The notes under the pieces were generated by a model. That model did no database searches and had not been told where the DNA came from. It saw only the letters and a program-made list of their open reading frames with translations. A program made the position numbers and the translations under genes. A stretch of DNA of 32,969 nucleotides from Clostridia bacterium (lineage in GTDB: Bacteria > Bacillota > Clostridia > JAQVDB01), in contig JAQVDB010000023.1 in the NCBI GenBank assembly GCA_028698525.1, positions 1-32,969 on the forward strand, in the 5' to 3' direction. Positions 8,568 through 16,557 of the stretch are shown here, one piece after another; position 1 is the stretch's first letter, and each line of letters begins with the position of its first letter.

Positions 8568-8819
8568 ATGAATGTTTTTGATAGTAAAAAGAGGAATGCA
8601 CTGGAAGAACAAGCTTTATTGTTAGAAATGATAGATAAGGCACAACGTCAATTAAGAATGAGTTATAATAGTTGTAGTGATATGAGTAATATGCATATAA
8701 AAAGAGCCAAGAGGTGCTATGATATAGCTATAATTCAGGCTAGGATCAAAAAGATAAAATGTCCATGGAGTGTAATAATAAAAAGAATATTATTTTTCAC
8801 AGTCTTGTCCAAGATTTAA
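8568..8819 (+). CDS. Small hypothetical protein (83 aa), basic and helical
   Basis: Not recognised with confidence. It is an 83-aa protein with a charged amphipathic helix over about residues 8-60 (LEEQALLLEMIDKAQRQL, then a helix with KRAKRCYDIAIIQARIKK) and a short hydrophobic tail (IIKRILFFTVL). Three Cys and many Lys/Arg are present. The layout, two helices with a paired break, faintly recalls the DUF2508 (YaaL) family; that is a guess. The ribosome binding site is poor (TTAGGATTG, far from ATG 8568), so expression may be low or the start leaderless: a TGTGATATTAT sequence directly upstream resembles an extended -10 box. A strong terminator lies 2 bp after the stop, which supports a real gene end. 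Confidence 0.55.
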   Translation: MNVFDSKKRNALEEQALLLEMIDKAQRQLRMSYNSCSDMSNMHIKRAKRCYDIAIIQARIKKIKCPWSVIIKRILFFTVLSKI

Positions 8820-8821
8820 AA

Positions 8822-8859
8822 AAAGAGAGGTTGAGGGTTATCCCTTAACCTCTCTTTTT
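8822..8859 (+). terminator. Strong intrinsic terminator after the 83-aa gene
   Basis: A stem of 14 pairs (AGAGAGGTTGAGGG at 8824-8837 with CCCTTAACCTCTCT at 8842-8855, one G-T) with a TTAT loop and five T at the end. A-rich sequence upstream would also let it work in reverse. Confidence 0.92.
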
Positions 8860-8861
8860 GC

Positions 8862-8897
8862 ACTAATGTAGCGTTTAATTCATATTATAAATTAAAC
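8862..8897 (+). promoter_or_regulatory. Inverted repeat and sigma-K-like promoter before the beta-propeller gene
   Basis: GTTTAATT (8873-8880) and AATTAAAC (8890-8897) form a perfect 8-bp inverted repeat around CATATTATA (8881-8889). That centre matches the sigma-K -10 pattern CATANNNTA, with AC 17 nt before it (8862-8863). The match has little information content and is only suggestive. The repeat could be an operator or a leader stem; it ends 6 bp before the ribosome binding site. Confidence 0.3.
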
Positions 8898-8917
8898 TTA
8901 TTTTGGAGGGATGAGAC

Positions 8918-9874
8918 TTGAAAAATGATCATCATCATGGGAAATTAATTGTAAGCAATAGAGCCAGTGATACAATTTCTATAATAGATTCAAAGACATT
9001 TTTGCACATTTCAGATATTAAGATAAAACCTTTAGGGAATGGATTTGATAAAATCAATTATTATAAGAAAGGGTATGCAGTTGGCCCTCATAATTTAGCG
9101 TATAATGCTAAAAATGGAATGGTCTATTCTACTAATTGTTTTGATGATAGTATGTCTGTAATTGATATAGAAAAAAACTCTGTAAGTGCAACTTTTTTTG
9201 TAGGTGTAAACCCAAATGATCTTGCTATTGATAGCCATTCTTCCAATATTTATATAACAAATTCTGATTCAAATACCGTTTCAATAGTAAATTCTGATGA
9301 AAACAGGCTGATCGGACAGCTGCCAGTAGGACTGATGCCTCAAGGGATATGTATAAATCGAGATGGGAGTATATTAGCAGTTGCTAATACTGATTCTAAT
9401 AGTATTTCCATCATTAATATATATCAAGGATATAGTGTGTCGGATATAAAGTTGGATTTTAGTCCAATAAAAGTGATATTCTCTAGAGATAATGATAGAC
9501 TTTTTATTTCAATGTTGGGAGATAATAGCGTAGGATTTATTTACATTGTAGATACAAATGATTTTAAGATAGTCTCTCAGATAAAAGTGATGCAAAACCC
9601 TATACACATGGCGGAAATCAGCCGGCAAAAGCTGCTTTATGTATGTTGTATGGGAGATGGATATTTATGCGCTGTTGACTTAAGCCAGAACAAGATGCTG
9701 GACTGTATAAAGATCGGATGTATGCCACATGCGATTGCTTGTGATCCTGAACGTGAGTATATGTATATAACCGATATGAAAAACGATGATATTATTAAAT
9801 TTAACATTAAAGACTTCAAGGAAGAGGATCACATTTATTGCGGCAAGGAGCCTAACGGTATTATATTTATATAA
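8918..9874 (+). CDS. Seven-bladed beta-propeller protein, YVTN/YncE-like
   Basis: A 318-aa protein made of about seven repeats of roughly 40-45 residues, each with a pattern like N-x-YITN-S/T-D-SNT-V-S-I-V/I followed by a P-x-G/D-I/L-A-I strand. Examples are NIYITNSDSNTVSIVN, ILAVANTDSNSISIIN and YMYITDMKNDDIIKFN. This is the YVTN beta-propeller family. The N-terminal strand (GKLIVSNRASDTISIID) probably closes the ring with the C-terminal GKEPNGIIFI. There is no signal peptide, so it is cytosolic; the start has three His (NDHHHG). Start is TTG 8918 with GGAGGG 7 nt upstream; an ATG at 8911 is out of frame. Its own upstream region and preceding terminator make it a single-gene unit, convergent with the DUF4364 gene 3 bp away. 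Function is unknown. A late-sporulation role is a speculation based on the promoter-like sequence. Confidence 0.82.
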   Translation: MKNDHHHGKLIVSNRASDTISIIDSKTFLHISDIKIKPLGNGFDKINYYKKGYAVGPHNLAYNAKNGMVYSTNCFDDSMSVIDIEKNSVSATFFVGVNPNDLAIDSHSSNIYITNSDSNTVSIVNSDENRLIGQLPVGLMPQGICINRDGSILAVANTDSNSISIINIYQGYSVSDIKLDFSPIKVIFSRDNDRLFISMLGDNSVGFIYIVDTNDFKIVSQIKVMQNPIHMAEISRQKLLYVCCMGDGYLCAVDLSQNKMLDCIKIGCMPHAIACDPEREYMYITDMKNDDIIKFNIKDFKEEDHIYCGKEPNGIIFI

Positions 9875-9877
9875 AGG

Positions 9878-10402
9878 TTATTTTATAATGTTATCAATGA
9901 TGTTTTTATAAATAGCTGTTGCGTTTGTTTCCCATTTATCACATATTATTTTAGCTTGTTTGCTGGATACTACGTTAAGTTTTAAATCAATGAGAGTGAT
10001 TTGATTTTCAATTACCTTACAGTTTACTATATATTCTTTATCATTGATTTTTTCATATTGGGCAGTTATTTGCAATTGTTTTTTTATAGCCTCTTTATTT
10101 TTATCTATATAGTTATCCATCAATATCCTGGTGTTATCAGGTATGCGGGAAACAAAACAATCTAAGGTTTTTTTGCCTTTTTCTGTCATGGAGTAGAGAT
10201 ATTTATTGGTGAACTTTGCTTTGCTCAACAAATCGTTTTTCACCAGCTCATCCAATATCTGTTGAAGCAAGAAAAAGTTTATCAAATTGTTTTGGAGTAT
10301 AAACTGAGTTATTTGAGAGTTGGACAAGTGTATACCAATCCTATCAACAAAATAAAGTATTATTAGTTTATTTTCTGCTACTTCCTTAAAATCGAAGCTC
10401 AT
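9878..10402 (-). CDS. DUF4364 family protein, winged-helix type
   Basis: A 174-aa protein resembling the clostridial DUF4364 family. The N-terminal half (about 1-85) reads as a winged helix: AENKLIILYFVDRIG, then NSQITQFILQNNL, then LQQILDELVKNDLL and the wing with YSMTEKGKKTL, as in PadR/MarR-like repressors. The C-terminal half has a helix (about 100-120) and a beta-rich segment IVNCKVIENQITLIDLKLNV. Partner and DNA site are unknown. Start ATG 10402 is chosen because AAGGTGAT lies just upstream; a longer frame opens at 10438 without a ribosome binding site. It ends 3 bp from the convergent beta-propeller gene with no hairpin between them. The SASP gene lies upstream on the same strand, separated by a terminator. 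Confidence 0.75.
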   Translation of the reverse strand: MSFDFKEVAENKLIILYFVDRIGIHLSNSQITQFILQNNLINFFLLQQILDELVKNDLLSKAKFTNKYLYSMTEKGKKTLDCFVSRIPDNTRILMDNYIDKNKEAIKKQLQITAQYEKINDKEYIVNCKVIENQITLIDLKLNVVSSKQAKIICDKWETNATAIYKNIIDNIIK

Positions 10403-10472
10403 CGTATCACCTTGCGGATAAATATATATTAATAACAAATATATTATAACATACTAGCACTTAAAGCAAATA

Positions 10473-10507
10473 TAAAAGGGATCTGTAATTAGAACAGTTC
10501 CCTTTTA
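10473..10507 (-). terminator. Terminator of the SASP gene
   Basis: TAAAAGGGATCTG (10473-10485) pairs with CAGTTCCCTTTTA (10495-10507) with one T-T mismatch and a 9-nt loop. On the minus strand it ends in CCCTTTTATATTT. It lies 8 bp past the SASP stop codon. Confidence 0.8.
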
Positions 10508-10514
10508 TTATTAG

Positions 10515-10742
10515 TTATTTATTGTTAAGGGTATCTTCAGCCATTGATATCAATCTTTTTACCATCTGACCTCCCACTCTACCGCAATCTCTTGCAGTGA
10601 GATTACCCCAGTAGTCTTCTGATCCTTGTTGTACTGGCAGTTTCAATTCTGATGCGATCTCGTATTTCATATTATCCAATTCTTTATGTGCATTTGGATT
10701 TAATTGTCTGTTTCTGCCTGTATTGCTACTTCCAGCAGCCAT
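10515..10742 (-). CDS. Alpha/beta-type small acid-soluble spore protein
   Basis: DNA-binding protein that coats and protects the chromosome of the dormant spore and is degraded at germination. The 75-aa sequence has both family signatures: KYEIASELKLP (residues 26-36), which holds the Glu-Ile-Ala site cut by the germination protease GPR, and GRVGGQMVKRLISMAE near the C-terminus, the DNA-binding helix. The N-terminal stretch rich in Ser/Asn/Gly is also typical. Start ATG 10742 has AAGGAGG upstream (10751-10757). It is monocistronic, bounded by its own terminator. A forespore (sigma-G) promoter is expected, but I found no clear match in the 194 bp upstream, shared with the divergent ftsW-like gene. 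It shows that the organism forms endospores. Confidence 0.96.
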   Translation of the reverse strand: MAAGSSNTGRNRQLNPNAHKELDNMKYEIASELKLPVQQGSEDYWGNLTARDCGRVGGQMVKRLISMAEDTLNNK

Positions 10743-10883
10743 TTTTGAATCCTCCTTATTAATGAAATTATTGCTTTTGTATTATTAATTTAACCTTATG
10801 TTAATCTTTATATACTAGAATATATTTGTAATTTAACTAGCTATATATAACATCATTAGTAATTAAGGTAATATTCAAAAGTC

Positions 10884-10894
10884 TGTGATATAAT
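10884..10894 (+). promoter_or_regulatory. Extended -10 promoter for the ftsW-pbp gene train
   Basis: TGTGATATAAT contains TGA-TATAAT, a perfect -10 box (10889-10894) with the TG extension (10886-10887). No good -35 box is seen 17 nt upstream, as allowed for extended -10 promoters. It lies 42 bp before the first gene of the long operon. Confidence 0.55.
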
Positions 10895-10936
10895 ATTAAA
10901 AAAATAGATGTTTAGGCATTGACTTGAGGTGTTGTC

Positions 10937-12382
10937 ATGTTTTTGCAAATAGTAAAGGTGCTGAATTTTTTATCCAGATATCTTTTAGTTATAATAGCTT
11001 ATGTTTTTTTGATAAATATTATAATCAGAAGCAAAAGGGAAGACCAATATTTTAAATATCTAATTTCAGGTTCTGATGATGAACAAAATCAATATAGTGG
11101 TGAAGATGATGAAGAGGATGAAGAATATTATGGAATACAATCAAAATGGGATTTACTTTTTTTGATAATAATATTTAATATTATATCATTTCTAATATTA
11201 GCATTGAAGCATAGTCCCACGGATAAGAAAACTCTTATTTTTTGTGCTCTTTTATGTGGTGCACATATATTTTGCTATGTTGTGCTCACTGTGTTGTTTA
11301 AATACATGGATAAATATATACTGTTAATATACCAATTTTTGACAAATATTGGTCTTGTGATGCTTTATAGATTGAATTATGACTTAGCATTTAAGCAATT
11401 AGAACATTTTATAGTTGCTATAGCAGTATTTGCTGCCGGTTATGCTGCATTTAAAACCTTTAAAACAGCATATAAATATGGAATGTTTTATGTAATCGTT
11501 TCTATTGTATTGTTGATTGCTACTTTGATTTTTGGCAGTGAAAAAGGAGGGGCGAAAAACTGGATTATCGTTAATGGCTATGGCTTTCAGCCTTCAGAAG
11601 TTATAAAGCTGTTGATAGTTTTAGCTGTTTCCTCCTTTGTTACGAAATATCATTCGTTTAAAAAGTTGCTCCCTGCTTTTGTATTTATAGCTTTTACAAT
11701 TTTGATTTCATTGTTTCAAAGGGATCTTGGGTCTGCTCTTTTGTATTTTTTAATATCGCTGATAATTGTATATACATCAACTTCTAATATAATATATCTG
11801 CTGGGCAGTGGGGCTTTTATAACACTAGGTTCTATTATTAGTTTTTATTTATTTTCCCATGTTAGAAGGCGGGTTTATGCGTGGAGAAACCCTTGGGCAG
11901 ATGCATCAGGTGGTGGGTACCAGATAATACAAAGTCTTATTGCAATTGCTTGGGGTGGTTTTTTTGGAACCGGTTATGGAAGGGGTTTTCCACATTATAT
12001 ACCGGTTGTGACCACCGATTTTATTTTTTCTGCTATTTGTGAAGAGTTCGGTGTTCTTACCGTTATTGCGATAATAATGATGTATCTTTATTTTATAATA
12101 AGGGGTTTGAACTTGGCAGCCAAGGTTGAAAATAAATTTAACTCATTAGTAGCAGTAGGCATAGTGAGCACCATAGGGATACAGGCCTTTGTGATAATAG
12201 GCGGTGTAACAAAACTGATTCCTTTGACTGGTATCACACTTCCGTTTATAAGCTATGGAGGCAGTTCATTTATTGTAACCAGTGGATTCATGGGGATTCT
12301 TGAAAATATATACAGCTCAAATCATAGGGCTATGTTGACAGAAAGAAAAGTTTACCTTGCAGATAGAGGAAGTGAAGGTTAG
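10937..12382 (+). CDS. FtsW/RodA/SpoVE family peptidoglycan glycosyltransferase with acidic N-terminal loop
   Basis: SEDS-family membrane enzyme that polymerises lipid II into glycan strands with a partner class B PBP, which is the next gene. The 481 aa exceed the usual 370-410 because of an extra N-terminal part. The SEDS core is clear: NWIIVNGYGFQPSEVIKLL, LISLFQRDLGSALLYFL, the extracellular loop with GTGYGRGFPHYIP ending in the catalytic Asp of TTDFIFSAICEEFG, and LPFISYGGSSF. Hydrophobic segments occur throughout. Between the first membrane segment (about 11-30) and the second (about 72-90), residues 47-63 hold eleven Asp/Glu. Start ATG 10937 follows TTGAGGTG. FtsW, RodA and SpoVE cannot be separated by eye, so no symbol is given. 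The next gene starts 1 bp after its stop, which implies translational coupling. Confidence 0.93.
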   Translation: MFLQIVKVLNFLSRYLLVIIAYVFLINIIIRSKREDQYFKYLISGSDDEQNQYSGEDDEEDEEYYGIQSKWDLLFLIIIFNIISFLILALKHSPTDKKTLIFCALLCGAHIFCYVVLTVLFKYMDKYILLIYQFLTNIGLVMLYRLNYDLAFKQLEHFIVAIAVFAAGYAAFKTFKTAYKYGMFYVIVSIVLLIATLIFGSEKGGAKNWIIVNGYGFQPSEVIKLLIVLAVSSFVTKYHSFKKLLPAFVFIAFTILISLFQRDLGSALLYFLISLIIVYTSTSNIIYLLGSGAFITLGSIISFYLFSHVRRRVYAWRNPWADASGGGYQIIQSLIAIAWGGFFGTGYGRGFPHYIPVVTTDFIFSAICEEFGVLTVIAIIMMYLYFIIRGLNLAAKVENKFNSLVAVGIVSTIGIQAFVIIGGVTKLIPLTGITLPFISYGGSSFIVTSGFMGILENIYSSNHRAMLTERKVYLADRGSEG

Positions 12383-12383
12383 T

Positions 12384-13823
12384 ATGGAAAAAATCAGGAA
12401 GAATATAGTGAAATTATTGGTATGCTTTGTAGTCATGTTTGGTGTGCTGATTGTATATATTGTAAATTTCCAGTTAACCAACGGTAAAAATGTGGTATTA
12501 AGTTCTTACAACAGAAGATTGACCGGTTTGGCAGAAGTAAGGGTTTTAGGAGATATATTTGATAGAAATGGAGACCTGCTTGCCACAGCAACAGAAGATG
12601 GACAAAGCTTCCCTAGATTTTATAAAGGGGGTAGCTCTGGCAATCCACGTGCATTTTCACACGTTGTGGGATACAATGATTTAAACAGGGGTAGAAGCGG
12701 AGCTGAACAGTATTATGCTTACCACTTGCTTGGAATGGACAGCAATTTGATATCCAATATAATTCAAGAGTATAGGTATGGAAAAATAAAAGGAAATGAT
12801 GTTCATTTAACAATAGATTCTAGACTTCAGGTAAAAGCAGAAAGAGCACTTGCTAGCATGTTAAAATCTTTGAATACAAATAGGGCTGCATTAGTCGTAA
12901 TGAATGCTCAGACAGGTGAAATATTGAGCATGGTGAGCAAGCCTGACTACAACCCTAACGATATCAGTGAGGATGTTTTGGACGATAAAGATAAACCTCT
13001 TTTAAATAGGGCGATACAAGGAAGATACGCGCCTGGTTCTACTTTTAAAATTGTAACTGCAGCTTCTGCTTTAATGAAAGACGAAGCTTTATTAACCAAG
13101 ACATACCATTGTGATGGGATGATAAACATAGGCAAAGATACTCTATCGTGCTTGAACAACAAGGCTCATGGTGATATAGACATGAACAGGGCAATGGAGG
13201 TGTCATGCAATACCACTTTTACCAAGCTGGGACAGGATGCTGGATATCAATCGATAAAGCAAACAGCCGGATTGTTTGGATTTAATAAAAAGGTCCATGT
13301 GGATCAAATGCCGATAAGTCAAAGCACTTTTAAGGATAAAACCGAAAAGTCTGAAATGGCCAGAACATGGCAATATATAGGTCAAGGGGATATATCAGTT
13401 ACTCCTTTACATGTAGCCATGATCACATCCGCTGTAGTAAATGATGGTAAAATAATGGCTCCGGTTATGATAGAAAAGGTAAAGAATTATAGAGGTGTAC
13501 CATTGCATGTTGCCAAACCTTCAGTGTTGTACAATCCTATAACACCAAAAGTATCCCAACAAATAAAGGATATGCTTATAAATGTAGTAAAAAACGGATC
13601 TGGCAAGAATTTTATGATAAATGGAATAGAAACCGGAGGAAAGACGGGTACTGCTCAGGTAAAAGATGCACCTTCCCATACATGGTTTACCGGTTTTGCC
13701 AATGGGAAAAATGGTTATATAGTAGTTACTGTAGTCATAGAAAACGGAGGTGGAACTGGAGGCGGGCAGGCTGCTCCAGTAGCAAGAGATGTGGCTATGG
13801 AAGCTATTAGGCTAGGATATTAG
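12384..13823 (+). CDS. Class B penicillin-binding protein (peptidoglycan D,D-transpeptidase)
   Basis: Membrane-anchored transpeptidase that cross-links peptidoglycan and is the target of beta-lactams. The 479-aa protein has a short cytosolic tail, one membrane helix (about 7-27), a small N-terminal dimerisation part, and a transpeptidase domain with all three motifs: Ser219-Thr-Phe-Lys222 (active-site Ser), Ser274-Cys-Asn276 and Lys420-Thr-Gly422. It lacks the long N-terminal domain and PASTA repeats of large PBP2x, so it is of the short PbpA type seen next to FtsW genes in clostridia and actinobacteria. Start ATG 12384 follows AGGAAGTGAAGG within the end of the upstream gene, 1 bp past its stop. 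A longer frame opens with TTG at 12357 but is less likely. It should work as the cognate partner of the upstream SEDS enzyme. Confidence 0.93.
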   Translation: MEKIRKNIVKLLVCFVVMFGVLIVYIVNFQLTNGKNVVLSSYNRRLTGLAEVRVLGDIFDRNGDLLATATEDGQSFPRFYKGGSSGNPRAFSHVVGYNDLNRGRSGAEQYYAYHLLGMDSNLISNIIQEYRYGKIKGNDVHLTIDSRLQVKAERALASMLKSLNTNRAALVVMNAQTGEILSMVSKPDYNPNDISEDVLDDKDKPLLNRAIQGRYAPGSTFKIVTAASALMKDEALLTKTYHCDGMINIGKDTLSCLNNKAHGDIDMNRAMEVSCNTTFTKLGQDAGYQSIKQTAGLFGFNKKVHVDQMPISQSTFKDKTEKSEMARTWQYIGQGDISVTPLHVAMITSAVVNDGKIMAPVMIEKVKNYRGVPLHVAKPSVLYNPITPKVSQQIKDMLINVVKNGSGKNFMINGIETGGKTGTAQVKDAPSHTWFTGFANGKNGYIVVTVVIENGGGTGGGQAAPVARDVAMEAIRLGY

Positions 13824-13844
13824 AAGACAGTAGGGAGTGGTTTG

Positions 13845-15662
13845 ATGCCTATTACAAAAGAACAACTTGATATGCTTCCGGAAAACCCTGGGGTTTATAT
13901 AATGAAAGATAAATCCGGCAATATAATATATATAGGTAAGGCTAAGTCGTTGAAAAGCAGAGTAAAGCAATATTTTCATTCAACGATACATCATCCCCCT
14001 AAAGTAAGAGTTATGGTGAAAAAGATAGATGATATCGAATTTATACTTACCGACACAGAGGTTGAAGCACTTATATTGGAATGTAACCTCATCAAGGAAC
14101 ATAGACCTAAATACAATGTAATGCTCAAGGATGATAAAAGTTATCCATATATAAAAATCACCATGAATGAAGAATATCCCAGAATATTTCTTACCAGGGA
14201 TTTGAAGAAAGACGGAGCAAAGTATTTTGGTCCATATACAAATGTTTCAGCTGTTAGGCAGACTATTGATGTTATTAAAAAACTTTTTCCCATAAGAACC
14301 TGTAAAAAAAAGATAGAATATGGAGATAAAAATGGAAGACCTTGCCTTAATTATCATATAAAACAATGTATGGCTCCTTGTCAAGGGAAAGTGAGCAAAA
14401 ATGAATATAATGATATGATAAGGCATATATCTCTATTTTTAAATGGCAAGTATGGCGAATTAATAGATAAAATGAATCAGGAGATGGTCCAGGCCTCTAA
14501 AAATATGAACTTTGAAAAGGCTGCGGTGATAAGAGATAAGATAGAATCGGTAATGCAGGTGATGGAAAGACAGAAGATAATCTCAAATGATTTTGAAGAT
14601 CAAGATGTTATTGCTTGTGCTGTAGAAGACGTTCATGTTTGCATCCAGTTGTTTTTCATAAGAAACGGGAAGTTGATAGGGACTAAACATTTTATGTTGG
14701 AAGACATTTGTCAAACAGATATCGCAGAAGTGCTCTCCTCTTTTATAAAACAATTTTACTCTGATGCAATATTTATACCAAAATATATATTGCTTCAATC
14801 GGATATCAGCGAAGCAGAGGTGATATCAAAATGGTTAACTGATAAAAGAGGTGATAAGGTATATATAAAGGTTCCACTCAAGGGTAGAAAGAAAGAGCTG
14901 ATAGAACTGGTTAAAAAAAATGCGCAGCAAACTTTGGAGGACTTTCTTGAAAAAAGACAATGGGAACTACAAAGAACCCATGGTGCGGTGCGAGAATTAA
15001 AGCAATCTTTGTCTCTTAATAATCTGCCTACCAGGATTGAGGCATTCGATATATCGAATATACAGGGCACTCAAAGTGTTGGTTCTATGGTAGTATTTGA
15101 GGATGGAAGGCCTGTGAAAAAGGATTATAGGAGATTTAGAATAAAAACAGTTGAAGGGACGGATGATTTTGCAAGTATTGCTGAAATAATACAAAGAAGG
15201 TATAAAAATTTAGATAAAGACGGTAAAAAGCCTGATCTTATTCTGATAGACGGTGGAAAAGGGCAGCTTAATGCTGCATTATCTGCATTAAAGAGGCTTG
15301 GATGGACAGACATTGATATCATAGGTCTTGCGGAGAAATTTGATGAGATATATTTTCCGGATAAAAAAGAACCTGTGATATTGCCCAAGAAGTCTCATGG
15401 TTTGCATCTGATTCAGAGAATAAGGGATGAAGCCCATAGATTTGCTATAACATACCATAGATCCTTGAGGTCTAAAAACACAGTTAAGTCAATTCTAGAC
15501 GATGTGCCCGGGGTAGGCCCGAAGAGAAAAAAACTTCTTATAAAACATTTTGGCAGCCTAGATAAGATAAGAGATGCAAGTATCGATGAACTTATGGAGG
15601 TAGACGGGATAAACTTTAATGTTGCACAAAATATTTATCTTTTTTTTCATGAAAACTATTAA
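13845..15662 (+). CDS. uvrC: Excinuclease ABC subunit C
   Basis: Nuclease of nucleotide excision repair that makes the 3' and 5' cuts beside UvrB-marked lesions. The 605-aa protein has an N-terminal GIY-YIG domain (GVY at 16-18, YIG at 29-31, catalytic Arg39), the RTC...RPCLNYHIKQCMAPC cysteine segment that can bind an iron-sulfur cluster in UvrC proteins, a UVR motif (about 200-235, NFEKAAVIRDKI), the RNase H-like endonuclease domain (EAFDISNIQGTQSVGSMVVF, LILIDGGKGQL, HRFAITYHR) and C-terminal double helix-hairpin-helix (VPGVGPKRKKLLIKHFGS). ATG 13845 is chosen over TTG 13842 by spacing from AGGGAGTGG. It sits 21 bp after the PBP gene, in the operon. It is full length, with no oddities. Confidence 0.98.
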   Translation: MPITKEQLDMLPENPGVYIMKDKSGNIIYIGKAKSLKSRVKQYFHSTIHHPPKVRVMVKKIDDIEFILTDTEVEALILECNLIKEHRPKYNVMLKDDKSYPYIKITMNEEYPRIFLTRDLKKDGAKYFGPYTNVSAVRQTIDVIKKLFPIRTCKKKIEYGDKNGRPCLNYHIKQCMAPCQGKVSKNEYNDMIRHISLFLNGKYGELIDKMNQEMVQASKNMNFEKAAVIRDKIESVMQVMERQKIISNDFEDQDVIACAVEDVHVCIQLFFIRNGKLIGTKHFMLEDICQTDIAEVLSSFIKQFYSDAIFIPKYILLQSDISEAEVISKWLTDKRGDKVYIKVPLKGRKKELIELVKKNAQQTLEDFLEKRQWELQRTHGAVRELKQSLSLNNLPTRIEAFDISNIQGTQSVGSMVVFEDGRPVKKDYRRFRIKTVEGTDDFASIAEIIQRRYKNLDKDGKKPDLILIDGGKGQLNAALSALKRLGWTDIDIIGLAEKFDEIYFPDKKEPVILPKKSHGLHLIQRIRDEAHRFAITYHRSLRSKNTVKSILDDVPGVGPKRKKLLIKHFGSLDKIRDASIDELMEVDGINFNVAQNIYLFFHENY

Positions 15663-15717
15663 GGTTTTTAATATAAGATATATAATATAAATGGGCAAAA
15701 TAATAATTTTTTCGGGG

Positions 15718-16533
15718 GTGTACAAAATAGAGTATAAATTAATTTTCGTAGATTTGGATGATTCATTACTGGGCAATGATTTAAAGATAAGCCAGCAAAA
15801 CAAATCATCCATAAATAAAGCTATCAAAAAGGGTGTTAAAGTGATTATAACCACCGGACGGATGTATAAAGCAGCACTTCCTTTTCATAAGGAATTAGAC
15901 TTGGATACTCCAATTGTATCTTTTCAGGGAGCTTTGATTAAAAACCCTTGTACTGAAGAAATTCTGTTTTATAAGCCTTTGGATATTGAACAGGCTAGAC
16001 AAGTATTAGAGTTTGGCGAGCAACTGGATATTCATATGCAGATTTACCACGATGATGGATATTATGTAAAAGATGAAAATAAATATTCAAAGATGTATCA
16101 ACAACAAAACAAAATAAAACCCTTTGTTGTAGGCAAAAGTTTGACCGAATTTTTGAGTATGCCACCGGCAAAGATAATTTTTATCGATGAACCGAATAGA
16201 ATCTTGAAGATATACAATGATATAGCTACTTCTAATATATTTTCCGGCGAACAGTTATCGATATGCACTTCGAAACCCCATTATTTAGAGTTTAATAGGG
16301 CAGGTATAACAAAAGGCCATGGAGTAGAATTTTTATGCGATTATTATGGGGCAAGTCGTAAACAGGCGATAGCTATAGGGGATAGCTACAATGATTTACC
16401 TATGATAAAACAGGCAGGGTTAGGGGTTGCCGTGGGGAATGCTGCCCCAGATATAATAGAGGAGGCAGATTATGTAACAGCTACCAATGAAGAGCAGGGG
16501 GTAGCTGAAGTAATAAACAGATTTGTATTATAA
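15718..16533 (+). CDS. Cof-type HAD-family phosphatase
   Basis: Cytosolic sugar- or nucleotide-phosphatase of the HAD superfamily, Cof/YkrA-like subclass IIB. It has motif I FVDLDDSLLG (nucleophile Asp in DLD), motif II ITTGR, a large C2 cap in the middle, and motif IV with GDSYNDLPMI, then GVAVGNAAPDI. Length is about 270 aa, normal for the family. The physiological substrate is not predictable. The start is uncertain. ATG 15691 and GTG 15718 are in frame, but neither has a ribosome binding site; GTG lies inside the GGGGGTG sequence that itself looks like one. The codon placed correctly behind it, and where homologues begin (xEYKLIFVDLDD), is ATA at 15727. I give the GTG as a compromise. It follows uvrC and precedes hprK on the same strand. 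Confidence 0.88.
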   Translation: MYKIEYKLIFVDLDDSLLGNDLKISQQNKSSINKAIKKGVKVIITTGRMYKAALPFHKELDLDTPIVSFQGALIKNPCTEEILFYKPLDIEQARQVLEFGEQLDIHMQIYHDDGYYVKDENKYSKMYQQQNKIKPFVVGKSLTEFLSMPPAKIIFIDEPNRILKIYNDIATSNIFSGEQLSICTSKPHYLEFNRAGITKGHGVEFLCDYYGASRKQAIAIGDSYNDLPMIKQAGLGVAVGNAAPDIIEEADYVTATNEEQGVAEVINRFVL

Positions 16534-16557
16534 GTACTAGATAGTGGGGGATTATTT

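Noticed and set aside
10743-10936. A sigma-G promoter for the SASP gene
   Set aside because: GTATATA resembles the -35 pattern, but no CATNNTA box is at the right distance. The gene call does not depend on it.
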